DNA from: Kutzneria sp036403095
GTDB taxonomy: Bacteria > Actinomycetota > Actinomycetes > Mycobacteriales > Pseudonocardiaceae
Direction: 5' to 3'
Assembly (NCBI GenBank): GCA_036403095.1
Contig: DASWRQ010000100.1
Coordinates: 1-62,518, forward strand
Length of the DNA: 62,518 bases
In this document: positions 7,383 to 16,600 of the stretch, piece by piece
How the letters are laid out: every line of letters begins with the position of its first letter
Position numbering within the stretch: the first letter of the stretch is position 1
The notes under the pieces: generated by a model
What the model saw: the letters and a program-made list of their open reading frames with translations, nothing else
What the model was told of the DNA's origin: nothing
The model's database searches: none
Program-made: the position numbers and the translations under genes

Positions 7383-8765
7383 ATGGCCATCGCGACGGTG
7401 AACCCGACCAACGGGCAGACGGAACGCTCCTTCGAGCCACACACCGACGCCGAGGTCGAGCGCCGGATCGCGAACGCCCGTGCGGGCTTCGAGACGCTGG
7501 CCGGCACGACGTTCGCGCAGCGCTCGGCCTGGCTGCAGACGGCGGCGGATCTGCTCGACAACGAAGCCCCGGACATCGCCGAGACGATGACCACCGAGAT
7601 GGGCAAGACGCTGGTCGCGGCCAAGGCGGAGGCGAACAAGTGCGCGGCGGGCATGCGGTTCTACGCCGAGCACGCCGAGGACTTCCTGGCCGACGTGCCG
7701 GCCGACGCCGAGGCGGTCGGGGCCAACAGCGCGTACGTGACGTATCAGCCGCTCGGCGTGGTGCTGGCGGTGATGCCCTGGAACTTCCCGCTGTGGCAGG
7801 TGGTCCGGTTCGCCGCCCCGGCGTTGATGGCCGGCAACGCGGGCCTGCTCAAGCACGCCTCGAACGTCCCGCAAACCGCCCTCTACCTGGGCGAGCTGTT
7901 CGTGCGGGCCGGTTTTCCCGAGGGCGCGTTCCAGACGCTCCTGGTCGGCTCGGACAAGGTCGCCGATATCATCGCTGACGACCGGGTGCAGGCGGCGACG
8001 CTCACCGGCAGTGAGGCCGCCGGCCGATCGCTGGCCGCCGAGGCCGGCAAGCACCTCAAGAAAACCGTGCTGGAGCTGGGCGGATCCGACCCGTTCGTGG
8101 TGATGCCGAGCGCCGACCTGGCCCGCGCCGCCGAGGTCGCGGCCACGGCTCGGTGCCAGAACAACGGCCAGAGCTGCATCGCGGCCAAGCGCTTCATCGT
8201 GCACACCGACGCCTACGACGAGTTCGCCGACCACTTCGTGAAGGCGATGTCGCAGCTGACCATGGGCGACCCGATGCGGGAGTCCACCGACGTTGGACCG
8301 CTGGCCACCGAACAGGGCCGGTCGGACGTCGCCGAGCTGGTGGCCGACGCCGTCGAAGGCGGCGCCCAGGTGCTGGTCGGCGGCGAGATCCCCGAGCAGG
8401 ACGGCTGGTGGTATCCGCCGACGGTGATCGCCGGCGTCACCGAGCGGATGCGGATGTTCCAGGAAGAGGTCTTCGGGCCGGTGGCGGCACTGTACCGAGT
8501 GGACGGTTACGACGAGGCGGTCGCGCTGGCCAATGCGACCAGCTTCGGCCTGGGCGCGAACGCCTGGACGTCCGACGCCGGCGAGCGCGACCGCTTCGTC
8601 CGCGATCTGCAGGCGGGCCTGGTGTTCATCAACGGCATGGTGGCCTCGTACCCGCACCTGCCCTTCGGCGGCGTGAAGAACTCCGGCTACGGCCGCGAGC
8701 TCTCCGCCGTGGGCATCAAGGAGTTCTGCAACGCCAAGGCGGTCTGGATCGGCCCCGGCTCCTGA
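7383..8765 (+). CDS. gabD: NAD(P)-dependent succinate-semialdehyde-type aldehyde dehydrogenase
   Basis: Aldehyde dehydrogenase of 460 residues. The opening AIATVNPTNGQ and the length match the GabD/SSDH subfamily. The catalytic residues are visible: C265 in NNGQSCIAAKRF and the general base E231 in LELGGSDPF; the motif MPWNFPLWQV contains the Asn that stabilises the hemithioacetal. It most likely oxidises succinate semialdehyde to succinate, although aldehyde specificity within the family is loose. The downstream gene is convergent with only three bases between the stop codons. Confidence 0.85.
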   Translation: MAIATVNPTNGQTERSFEPHTDAEVERRIANARAGFETLAGTTFAQRSAWLQTAADLLDNEAPDIAETMTTEMGKTLVAAKAEANKCAAGMRFYAEHAEDFLADVPADAEAVGANSAYVTYQPLGVVLAVMPWNFPLWQVVRFAAPALMAGNAGLLKHASNVPQTALYLGELFVRAGFPEGAFQTLLVGSDKVADIIADDRVQAATLTGSEAAGRSLAAEAGKHLKKTVLELGGSDPFVVMPSADLARAAEVAATARCQNNGQSCIAAKRFIVHTDAYDEFADHFVKAMSQLTMGDPMRESTDVGPLATEQGRSDVAELVADAVEGGAQVLVGGEIPEQDGWWYPPTVIAGVTERMRMFQEEVFGPVAALYRVDGYDEAVALANATSFGLGANAWTSDAGERDRFVRDLQAGLVFINGMVASYPHLPFGGVKNSGYGRELSAVGIKEFCNAKAVWIGPGS

Positions 8766-8768
8766 GCC

Positions 8769-10730
8769 TCACGCGTACACCTGGAACTCCGAGACCTGCC
8801 CGGCCGGCCAGCCCGTGTTGCCGGTGAACGTCAGCCGGACGTACCGTCGGCTGCCGGCCGGCACCGGGATGGTGACGGTGTTGCCGGTGTTGGGATCGAA
8901 GGTGTAGCCGGCCGAGCCCACGATGGTGGTGAAGGTGCTGCCGTCGGCCGACCCGGACACGGACAGCGTCTGGGTGCGGGCGCCCCAGGCGGCCACCGGC
9001 GGCAGCGTGAGCACGATCCGGCTCACCGGCGTCGATCCGCCGAGATCGACCTGAAGCCATTGCGGGAACGCGTTGTTGACGCTTTCCCAGTAGGTGCCGG
9101 AGTTGCCGTCCACGGCGTTGCCCGGCCCGTACGACTGGGTGTGGCTGGACTCGGCGGTCGGCCGGTTCAGCGCCAGGTTGGTGTTGCCGCCGGGATCCGT
9201 GGTCACGGCGGCGGCCGCCGAGGCGGGGGAGGAGTTTCCGGCGGCATCCTGCGCGGTCACGGTGAAGCTGTACGCCGTCGATGGAGTCAACCCGTTGGCC
9301 GTGAACGAAGTCGACGCCGTGGTGCCGACCTGGTTCCCGTTGGCGAAGATCCGGTAGCCGGTGACGCCGACGTTGTCGGTGGCCGCCGTCCAGGCCAGGG
9401 CGGCCGAGGTGGCGGTGTGGGCGGTGACGTGGAGTCCACTGGGGACGGACGGTGCCTGCGTGTCGCCACCGCCGAGCACCGGCGGGGTCGGACGTGTTGC
9501 CGTCAAAGCGATCTGGCCCTTGAGCATGCGGCCGCCGTCGGCGGTGAGTCGCAGGTAGTAGTCGGACGAGCAGGGTGTGCCGTCCTCGTCCAGCGCCAGC
9601 ATGCCGGAGTTGACCGGCAGCATCGCCGAGGTCTCCGCCGACTTGGCGATCTGGTTGCCCTCGCCGTACTCGTCGAACATCGAGATGTAGATGCCTTGGG
9701 CGCCGACCCGAACCATGTTGTAGAACTGCCGCCACATGAAGTCGCCATGGGCCCGCTGCCGGGCGTGCACCTCGCCGGGCAGCACACACGGCTGGTAGTC
9801 GATGCCGTGGCTGTTGCAGTCGGCCTGGTCGCCGATGTTGATGGTGTTGTAGATGTTGTCGGAACCTCCTGTGTCGCTGATGGCCCCGACCATCCACGGC
9901 GACAACATGTTGAACGCGTGGTAGGTGTCGATGAAGCCGGTGCGGGTGCCGGCCCCGCCGACCCGCCATTCCCTTGGCACGCCACCGATCACGTAGCAGC
10001 CCTGGCCCTTGAACCAGTTGATCACGTCCAGGCAGGTGCCGGCGTCCCACGGGTGGTTGCCGTCGCTGAAGCCGAAACCCCAGATGCAGACCACCGGTTT
10101 GCCGTTCTGCCGCGCGTACATCGGCGACGCGGCGTGCGCGGACATCTTGGCCGTCCAGTCGGCCTTGATCTCCGACTGCATGTTCGTCCAGCCCGAGACG
10201 TCGTACATGATGTAGAACTTCACGCCGTACTTCTCGGCCGACGAACGCACCCGCGCGGCCACGGCGTCGCGGGTGGCGCCCTCGCCGCCGTTGGGGTTGA
10301 AGCGTTGCAGGGCAGCAGTGTCGCAGCCGTACTGGTGCATCCACGAGAAGTGCGTGTCCACGGCCTGCTGGTCGTAGGAGGAGAACAGCGTCGCCGGCTG
10401 GCCGTTGCCGAGATTCCCGTACGCCGTCTGGTATCCGCGGCTGTACTCGCGCATGTCCGGCCACACGTTGATCCAGTTGTTGGTCGGCGACGGCGGCTGC
10501 TCCCAGACGTTGCTCCAGTGCCACCAGGCGTTGATCGGCGCGCCGTCGCCGGCGCAGGCGAACCAGCCCTGGTAGCCGACGGTGATCTTGCCGACGACGT
10601 CGCCGGGCGGGCTGGCGGCCTGGGCGGTGGCGGTGCTCAGCGGCAACGCCGTCAACGCGGTCACGGCCGCGGTCGAGCCTAAGAACCTCCGACGGGAGAT
10701 CTCCACGGGGTAGTTCCTCTCGTCCGTCAT
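8769..10730 (-). CDS. Tat-exported GH71/GH99-like hydrolase with FN3 and CBM32 domains
   Basis: Extracellular enzyme of 653 residues. The N-terminus has a twin-arginine signal (ISRRRFLGSTAAVTAL). Residues 40-410 resemble the GH71/GH99-like barrel: ITVGYQGWFAC, VKFYIMYDVSGW, KPVVCIWGFGFSD and GIYISMFDEYGEG, the last carrying acidic residues in the expected catalytic region. A fibronectin type III domain (about 420-505) and a C-terminal F5/8-type discoidin/CBM32 domain (about 515-653, NLALNRPTAESSHTQSYGPG) follow. The substrate is probably an alpha-glucan or mannan-like polysaccharide. Three phased direct repeats lie just upstream at 10781-10843 and are candidate regulator sites. Confidence 0.85.
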   Translation of the reverse strand: MTDERNYPVEISRRRFLGSTAAVTALTALPLSTATAQAASPPGDVVGKITVGYQGWFACAGDGAPINAWWHWSNVWEQPPSPTNNWINVWPDMREYSRGYQTAYGNLGNGQPATLFSSYDQQAVDTHFSWMHQYGCDTAALQRFNPNGGEGATRDAVAARVRSSAEKYGVKFYIMYDVSGWTNMQSEIKADWTAKMSAHAASPMYARQNGKPVVCIWGFGFSDGNHPWDAGTCLDVINWFKGQGCYVIGGVPREWRVGGAGTRTGFIDTYHAFNMLSPWMVGAISDTGGSDNIYNTINIGDQADCNSHGIDYQPCVLPGEVHARQRAHGDFMWRQFYNMVRVGAQGIYISMFDEYGEGNQIAKSAETSAMLPVNSGMLALDEDGTPCSSDYYLRLTADGGRMLKGQIALTATRPTPPVLGGGDTQAPSVPSGLHVTAHTATSAALAWTAATDNVGVTGYRIFANGNQVGTTASTSFTANGLTPSTAYSFTVTAQDAAGNSSPASAAAAVTTDPGGNTNLALNRPTAESSHTQSYGPGNAVDGNSGTYWESVNNAFPQWLQVDLGGSTPVSRIVLTLPPVAAWGARTQTLSVSGSADGSTFTTIVGSAGYTFDPNTGNTVTIPVPAGSRRYVRLTFTGNTGWPAGQVSEFQVYA

Positions 10731-10780
10731 TGCACGAGATGGGCAGGGATCTCAAACAGTAGGCAGCACGACAACGGAGA

Positions 10781-10843
10781 GCAAGATATGCACGAGTTTT
10801 CGCAAATTTGCAACGATCATGCGCAAATCTGCTGCGGCAACGC
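10781..10843. repeat. Three 21-bp direct repeats upstream of the GH71-like gene
   Basis: Three successive units begin at 10781, 10802 and 10823, exactly 21 bases apart. Their heads are GCAAGATATGC, GCAAATTTGC (a perfect palindrome) and GCAAATCTGC. The period of two helical turns places all copies on the same DNA face, as in iteron-like operators bound cooperatively. They are AT-rich against a GC-rich background and lie 50-110 bases upstream of the hydrolase start at 10730, with a divergent small ORF on the other side. Confidence 0.6.
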
Positions 10844-10935
10844 TCGACCGGTGGATTCAATGTTTCCACAATGGTTCAGACCGGCCGGCCTGACACGATC
10901 CGTGCATCGCTTACCGCGACCTGGGGGGCTGGGCT

Positions 10936-11172
10936 GTGACGCGGACACGTCGATTGAGCTGGGTGGCCCTGACCGTGGCGTCCACGGTCACGGCGGGACT
11001 GGCGGTCCCGGCCGGAGTGATCTACTCGCGGCGCGAGCCGGCCGTGACCGTCGCGCCGATCGAGGTCGAGCCGGCCACGGTCGTCAGCCGCGACGGCGAC
11101 AACAACAACGGCCATGGGGGCGTCGGCCTCGGCTACCGACCCGACATCAAACGCTGGGTCTTCGGTTCCTAG
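10936..11172 (+). CDS. Short secreted or membrane-anchored hypothetical protein
   Basis: A 78-residue protein with GTG start at 10936. Residues 1-28 form an Arg-rich head and one hydrophobic segment (LSWVALTVASTVTAGLAVPAGVIY), consistent with a signal peptide or single membrane anchor. The rest is polar and extracellular-looking, with a short DNNNGHGGVGLGY stretch. No family is recognised. It is divergent from the GH71-like gene and ends 10 bases before the Nudix start, so it may be its operon partner. Codon use matches neighbouring genes, which supports it being real. Confidence 0.5.
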   Translation: MTRTRRLSWVALTVASTVTAGLAVPAGVIYSRREPAVTVAPIEVEPATVVSRDGDNNNGHGGVGLGYRPDIKRWVFGS

Positions 11173-11182
11173 GATCTACCGC

Positions 11183-11575
11183 GTGATCGAGACCGTCGCG
11201 CTGGTGCACGTCAAGGACGCGCGGGTGCTGCTGGTACGCACCCACGGGCGCAAGGCTTTCTACCTGCCCGGCGGTAAGTACGAGCCGGGGGAGACCGACC
11301 TGGCCGCCCTGACCCGGGAAGTGGCCGAGGAGACCGGCTGCGCGCTGGTCTCCTCGCGGCCCTACGGCGTCTTCGAGGGCGACGCACACGGCCAACCCGA
11401 GGGCACGCAGGTACGAATCACCTGCTATTTCGGCGAAATCGCCGGCGAACCCACCGCCAGCTCCGAGATCGCCGAGTGTGGATATCACACCTATGAGGAG
11501 TACTCGGCCATGCCGGAGACGGCGCCGGTCGTCCACGCCATCGTGGACGACCTGCACCGGCGCGGCCTGGTCTAA
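11183..11575 (+). CDS. Nudix hydrolase
   Basis: Small 130-residue Nudix-fold pyrophosphohydrolase. The complete Nudix box GX5EX7REUXEEXGU is visible at residues 31-53: G-KYEPG-E, then REVAEETG. GTG at 11183 gives the usual beta-strand opening IETVALVHVKDARVLLVR. The substrate (an oxidised nucleotide, NDP-sugar or similar) cannot be read from the sequence. Its stop overlaps the 3' end of the convergent encapsulin gene by four bases. Confidence 0.85.
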   Translation: MIETVALVHVKDARVLLVRTHGRKAFYLPGGKYEPGETDLAALTREVAEETGCALVSSRPYGVFEGDAHGQPEGTQVRITCYFGEIAGEPTASSEIAECGYHTYEEYSAMPETAPVVHAIVDDLHRRGLV

Positions 11576-12372
11576 CCCTGTTGCAGGGCGATGCCCGCTT
11601 CCCCGGTGTGCACCTGGAAGGTCAGTGACTCCTGGAAGTACAGCTCGATGCTGTCGGCGTCGTGCGACAGGTAGCCGATCGACAGGTCCTGCCCGAGGTG
11701 CAGCTCGTAGTCGCCGCCGCGGGCCGACAGCAGGAACGCGCCGTCGATCGCCGGGGCCCAGATGATGTCGCCGCCCTTGATCACCCGCGACAGGTGCTCG
11801 CGGATCGGGTAGCCGTGATCGGTCGTCTCCTCCACGGCCGTGTAGGCATCGGCCGACAGCAGCAGCGTGTACGGCCCGTCCACGCCGGCCAGCCGCAGCG
11901 CGCTCAGCGCCTGCGCCACGATGTTCGGATACTCCCGCACGTCCTGCGGCAGCGTCAGAGCGTCGTTCGTGGTCGCCGCCCGCACCCCCGCGATGCCGGC
12001 CCCACGCAGGCCGTCGAAGATCGCCCGGTCCTCCACGAAGGCGATGCGCTTCGCGGCCTCCTTCACCGGATCCCAGTCCGCGTCCTTGGCCCCCCGCTCC
12101 ACATCGTCCACCGCGCGGCGGGACACCGTGAACGGCACCCGGATCTCCACGATCGGCTGCACCTCGCGGCTGCGCACCAGCACGCCGTCGGCGTCCGAAA
12201 GGGCCTTGAGGTGGCCGGTGCCGACCGCGGCCAGCGTCTCGCCGGCCGGGCCGACCAGGTCCACCACCCGGCGGCCGGCGACGTGGCGGGTGAAGGTGCG
12301 GCGAGCCTCCGCCTCGATGTCGGCCCACGCCGCCTCGGAGATCGGCGCGAGTTCCCGGTGCAGGTTGTTCAT
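11572..12372 (-). CDS. Encapsulin nanocompartment shell protein (family 1)
   Basis: HK97-fold protein of 266 residues that self-assembles into a protein cage. The opening NNLHRELAPISEAAWADIEAEARRTF and the segments DADGVLVRSREVQPIVEIRV and LSIGYLSHDADSIELYFQESLTF are highly typical of family 1 encapsulins. Its ATG overlaps the stop of the upstream DyP peroxidase gene (ATGA at 12372-12369), and that peroxidase ends in a cargo-loading peptide, so the pair forms a peroxidase-filled nanocompartment. Known homologues protect against oxidative stress; cargo loading here is inferred from the peptide. Confidence 0.95.
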   Translation of the reverse strand: MNNLHRELAPISEAAWADIEAEARRTFTRHVAGRRVVDLVGPAGETLAAVGTGHLKALSDADGVLVRSREVQPIVEIRVPFTVSRRAVDDVERGAKDADWDPVKEAAKRIAFVEDRAIFDGLRGAGIAGVRAATTNDALTLPQDVREYPNIVAQALSALRLAGVDGPYTLLLSADAYTAVEETTDHGYPIREHLSRVIKGGDIIWAPAIDGAFLLSARGGDYELHLGQDLSIGYLSHDADSIELYFQESLTFQVHTGEAGIALQQG

Positions 12373-13379
12373 TGACTCCCTTTCAGGCTTCCGACGCGCA
12401 GCGAGAACGTGACGGGTTCTTCGGGTTGTTCCGCAACCGCCGGCGCCGATTCCGGGGGATCCTCCAGGAAATCGGCCGTCGGCACGAAGAACAGCGTTCC
12501 GGTGACCGCCGTCGAGAAGTCGAGCACCCGGTCGGTGGTGCCGACCGGCCGGCCGATGAACATGTTGCGCAGCATCAGCTCGATGATGTCCGGGCTGGCC
12601 GCGTAGCCGATGAAGTAGGTGCCGTACTCGGCCCGGCCGACCCGCCCGAACGGCATGTTGTCGCGCAGGATCTCCCGCTCGTCGCCGTTCGCGTCGACCA
12701 CGGTGTTCAGCGCCACGTGCGAGTTCGCCGGCTTCACGTCGTCGGCCAGCTCCATGTCGCCGAGCTTGGTGCGGCCGATCACCCGCTCCTGCTCCTCGGT
12801 CGACAGCGCGTGCCAGGACGCCATGTCGTGCAGGTACTTCTGCACGATCACATAGCTGCCGCCGGCGAAATCCGGGTCCTCGTCGCCGATCGTCACCGCC
12901 GCGGCCGCCGCCCGGCCGGTCGGGTTCTCCGTGCCGTCCACGAAGCCCAGCAGGTCCCGCCGGTCGAAGTACTTGAAGCCGTGCACCTCGTCGATGATCT
13001 CGACGGCCGGGCCGAGCTGCTGGGCCAGCCGGTCGGCCAGCTCGAAGCACAGGTCCAGGCGGCTGCCCCTGATGTGGAACAGCAGGTCGCCCGGCGTCGA
13101 CGGCGCGGCGTGCCGGTCGCCGCGCAGCTCCGTGAACGGATGCAGCCCCGCCGGCCGGTTCGCGCCCGGGTACAGCCGTCCCCAGGCGTCCGAGCCGATG
13201 CCGACCACGCAGGTCAGGCCGCCGTCCGGGATCCGGAAGCCCACCGACCGGGTCACGCCGCCGATATCGGACAGCACGTCGGCGACCGTCTGCTCGCCGC
13301 CGTCCGCGACCATCGCCACCAGGAAGATCGCCGCTTCCGTCAACGGCGTCAGCACCGGCTGCGGCTCCACACTCGCCAT
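12369..13379 (-). CDS. Dye-decolorizing (DyP) peroxidase, encapsulin cargo
   Basis: Haem peroxidase of 336 residues. The DyP signature GFVDGTENP (with the catalytic Asp) is present, as are the conserved EIIDEVHGFKYFDRRD, the haem-region segment VALNTVVDANGDEREILRDNMPF, and GTYFIGYA. The C-terminus ends in SLRVGSLKGSQ, matching the encapsulin-targeting consensus S-L-x-[IV]-G-S-L-K. It is translationally coupled to the shell gene. ATG at 13379 (MASVEPQPVLTPLTEAAIF) is preferred since it matches the usual DyP opening; an in-frame ATG at 13397 is the alternative. Confidence 0.95.
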   Translation of the reverse strand: MASVEPQPVLTPLTEAAIFLVAMVADGGEQTVADVLSDIGGVTRSVGFRIPDGGLTCVVGIGSDAWGRLYPGANRPAGLHPFTELRGDRHAAPSTPGDLLFHIRGSRLDLCFELADRLAQQLGPAVEIIDEVHGFKYFDRRDLLGFVDGTENPTGRAAAAAVTIGDEDPDFAGGSYVIVQKYLHDMASWHALSTEEQERVIGRTKLGDMELADDVKPANSHVALNTVVDANGDEREILRDNMPFGRVGRAEYGTYFIGYAASPDIIELMLRNMFIGRPVGTTDRVLDFSTAVTGTLFFVPTADFLEDPPESAPAVAEQPEEPVTFSLRVGSLKGSQ

Positions 13380-13433
13380 GCCGCTGATCCTAGGCATGCC
13401 GCGCCGCCCGCCGCCCTCGCGCCGCCCCCCTTC

Positions 13434-13447
13434 GACCACATGTGGTC
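13434..13447. promoter_or_regulatory. Perfect 14-bp palindrome upstream of dyp-encapsulin operon
   Basis: GACCACATGTGGTC is self-complementary over 14 bases and sits 55 bases upstream of the peroxidase start (minus strand). Position and symmetry fit an operator for a dimeric regulator of the nanocompartment operon. The regulator is unknown. Confidence 0.5.
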
Positions 13448-13516
13448 CGAATGTGCCCCTTGGAGGCAAGTACGACGCTCATGTGACATTCGAATGTGCT
13501 GGAAACCGACATTCGG
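13447..13516. promoter_or_regulatory. Cluster of ACATTCG elements in the dyp/GH3 intergenic region
   Basis: Three related elements occur within 70 bases: CCGAATGT (13447-13454), the perfect palindrome ACATTCGAATGT (13486-13497) and ACATTCGG (13509-13516). The outer two are exact reverse complements. They lie between the divergent dyp and GH3 genes and may be binding sites for one regulator. Confidence 0.4.
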
Positions 13517-13552
13517 TGGGTCTGAGAGCGTGACTCGCGGGGTGTCGGGACC

Positions 13553-13591
13553 GGTGCCGTGACCGGTTCCGGACAAGTCGGTCACGGCACC
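13553..13591 (+). terminator. 13-bp hairpin in the 5' region of the GH3 gene
   Basis: GGTGCCGTGACCG (13553-13565) pairs perfectly with CGGTCACGGCACC (13579-13591) around a 13-base loop, followed by TTGTCTGTC. It ends 68 bases before the GH3 start, so it could be an attenuator in the leader or insulation from upstream transcription. A loop this long with a weak T-run makes the terminator role uncertain. Confidence 0.4.
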
Positions 13592-13659
13592 TTGTCTGTC
13601 GGCGACGCACGTCGTAAGAACGATTCAGCGAACGTGGTCGCGGCAGGCAAGGGGGCCTC

Positions 13660-16600
13660 ATGCGGAAACTACGAAGAACGCTAGCCATCGGCGCCGCGCT
13701 GGTTTTGGGCGTGGCAACCCCGGGCGCGGCGGCCGCCGCGCCGGACAGCGGGCCGAACCCGGCGTGCCCCTGGGTGGGCTCGCACGCACCGACCGACGTC
13801 AAGGTGTCGCAGGTGCTCAGGCAGATGACCCTCGACGAGAAGATCGCCATGGTGCACGGGGCCGCCAGTGCCGCGTACACCGGCATCGTCCCCGGCAACA
13901 CCAGGCTCTGCGTCCCGGCACTGAAGATGCAGGACGGACCGGTCGGCGTCCGAATGGCCGACACCACCCAGCTTCCCGCCGCGGCCGATCTCGCCGCGAC
14001 CTTCGACTCCTCTCTCGCGCACAGCTACGGCAAGGTGATCGGCGCCGAGGACAAGGCCAAGGGCGTCGATGTCGATCTTGGGCCGACCGTCAACATCGTG
14101 CGCGACCCGCGCTGGGGCCGGGCCTTCGAGAGCTACAGCGAGGACCCGTACCTCACCGGGCAGATCGGCGCCGCCGACATCGAGGGCATCCAGTCCCAGG
14201 GCGTGATGGCGCAGGTCAAGCACTTCGCCGTGTACAACCAGGAGACCAACCGCAACACCGTCGCCGACAACGCGGTGGTCGACGACCGGACCGTGCACGA
14301 GATCTACACCGCCGCCTTCGGCGCGATCGTCGACCAGGCCGGACCGTCCTCGGCGATGTGCTCGTACTCGTCGATCAACGGCGTCTACGCGTGCGAGAAC
14401 GCTTATCTGAACAACATCCTCAAGAACCAGTTCGGCTTCGACGGCTTCATCACCTCCGACTGGGGCGGCACGCACAGCACCGTCGCCTCGGCCACCGCGG
14501 GCATGGACATGGAGATGCCCGGCGGCGACTTCTTCGGCGACGCGCTCAAGGCCGCCGTGCAGGCCGGCAAAGTGGCGCAGAGCCGGGTCGACGACATGGT
14601 CACGCGCGTCATGCGCGAGGAGTTCCGGTTCGGGCTGTTCGACCACCCGTCGCCGGACACCCCGACCGCCGTCGCCTCGACGCCGGCCAACGTGGCCACC
14701 GCGCGCAAGGTCGCCGAGGACGGCGCGGTGCTGTTGAAGAACCAGGACAACGTGCTTCCGTTGGACGCCAAGAAGGTTCACTCGATCGCCGTGATCGGCG
14801 ACGGAGCCGGCCAGGACACCCTCACCGCCGGCGGCGGCAGTGCGGTTGTCGCCGGCACGGGCACCGTCACGCCGTTCGACGGCATCAAGGCCCGGGCCGG
14901 ATCCGGCGTGAACGTCCAGTATGCGCAAGGAAACCTGAGCTCGAACGGGCAGCTGCCGGCGATCGACAGCACCTACTTCACCGGCAACGGCTTGCAGGGT
15001 CAGTACTTCAACAACAAGACCCTCGACGGCACGCCGGTCGGCAGCCGGACCGATCCGACGGTTTCCTTCGACTGGACGGGAAAGTCGCCCATTGACGGGC
15101 TGTCCAGCACGAACTATTCGGTGAAGTGGACGGGCACGCTCAACCCGCCCGAGACCGGCGCCTACACCTTCGGCCTGTCCAGCGACGACGGCAGCCGACT
15201 GTTCGTCAACGGCCAGCAGGTCATCGACAACTGGCGGGACCAGGCCAGCCACACCGAGACCGCCACGGTCGACCTGACCGCCGGCACGCCGGCGCAGATC
15301 GAGGTCGACTACTACCAGTCCGGCGGCGACGCGACCGTCAACCTCGGGTGGGCGCGACCGAACCAGGACCTCCAGGGGCAGGCGGTCGCGTTGGCCGCCA
15401 AGTCCGATGTCGCGATCGTGTACGCCAACGACTTCGAGTCCGAGGGCAGCGACCTGGCCGACATCGAGCTACCTGGCACGCAGAACGCGTTGATCTCGGC
15501 CGTCGCCGCGGTCAACCCGAACACGGTCGTTGTGCTCAACACCGGGTCCGCGGTCACGATGCCGTGGCTGGACAAGGTGAAGGGCGTCTTCGAGGCGTGG
15601 TACCCGGGCCAGGAGTCCGGCAACGCCATCGCCCGGCTGCTCTACGGCGACGTGAACCCGTCCGGCAAGCTGCCGGTGACCTTCCCGACCTCGATGGGCC
15701 AGCTGCCGGCGGCCACCGCCGCGCAGTGGCCCGGCGTGAACGGGCAGGTGCAGTACTCCGAGGGCCTGGACGTCGGATATCGCTGGTACGACACGAAGAA
15801 CCTGACGCCGGCCTACCCGTTCGGCTATGGCCTGTCCTACACCAGCTTCGCGTTCTCGCACCTGCGGGTGGACGGCAACACGCTGCGGGAGAACGGGAAG
15901 ATCCGGGTCAGCGCCGACGTCACCAACACCGGCAAGCGATCCGGGGCCGAGGTGGCCCAGCTCTACCTGTCGGCGCCGGCGTCGGTCGGCGAGCCGGCCA
16001 ACCAGCTCAAGGGCTTCCAGAAGGTGGAGCTGGCCCCGCGCCAGACCAAGCGGGTGACCTTCGAGGTCAGCGCCCAGGACGCCTCGTACTGGAATTCCGA
16101 CGCCCAAGCGTGGACGCTCGGCACCGGCAAGTACACCGTCCACATCGGAGACTCGTCGCGGAACCTGCCGCTGTCCAGCGGTTTCCGGGTCGATCGCACC
16201 TCCGGCCCGCGCTACACCAAGGTAGCCGCGCCGGCTTCGGCGCTGGGCGGCGGCACGTTGTCGGTGACCACGACCTTCACCAACGGGGCCACCGAGGACG
16301 TCCGGGACGCCGTCAGCTCGCTGACCGTGCCGGCCGGCTGGAAGGCGACGGCCAAGTCGCCGGCCACCTTCCGGGTCGTCCGCTCCGGTCAGTCGGTGTC
16401 GACGACGTGGTCGGTGAGCGTGCCCAGCGGGGCCACGCCCGGCGCGGCGACAGTCAAGGGCGGCACCCGATACCAGGGCTCCGGCCGCACGTCGCCCGGT
16501 GACGGTTCCGCGACCGTGCAGGTGGCGTACCAGAATCTGGCCGCTGCCTTCACCGATGTCGGCGTCAGCGATGACGCCAACCCGGCCCTGGGCAACCTGG

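Noticed and set aside
5976..8657. Long minus-strand frame across ku and the aldehyde dehydrogenase
   Set aside because: Antisense to gabD and out of frame with ku; no domain is recognisable.
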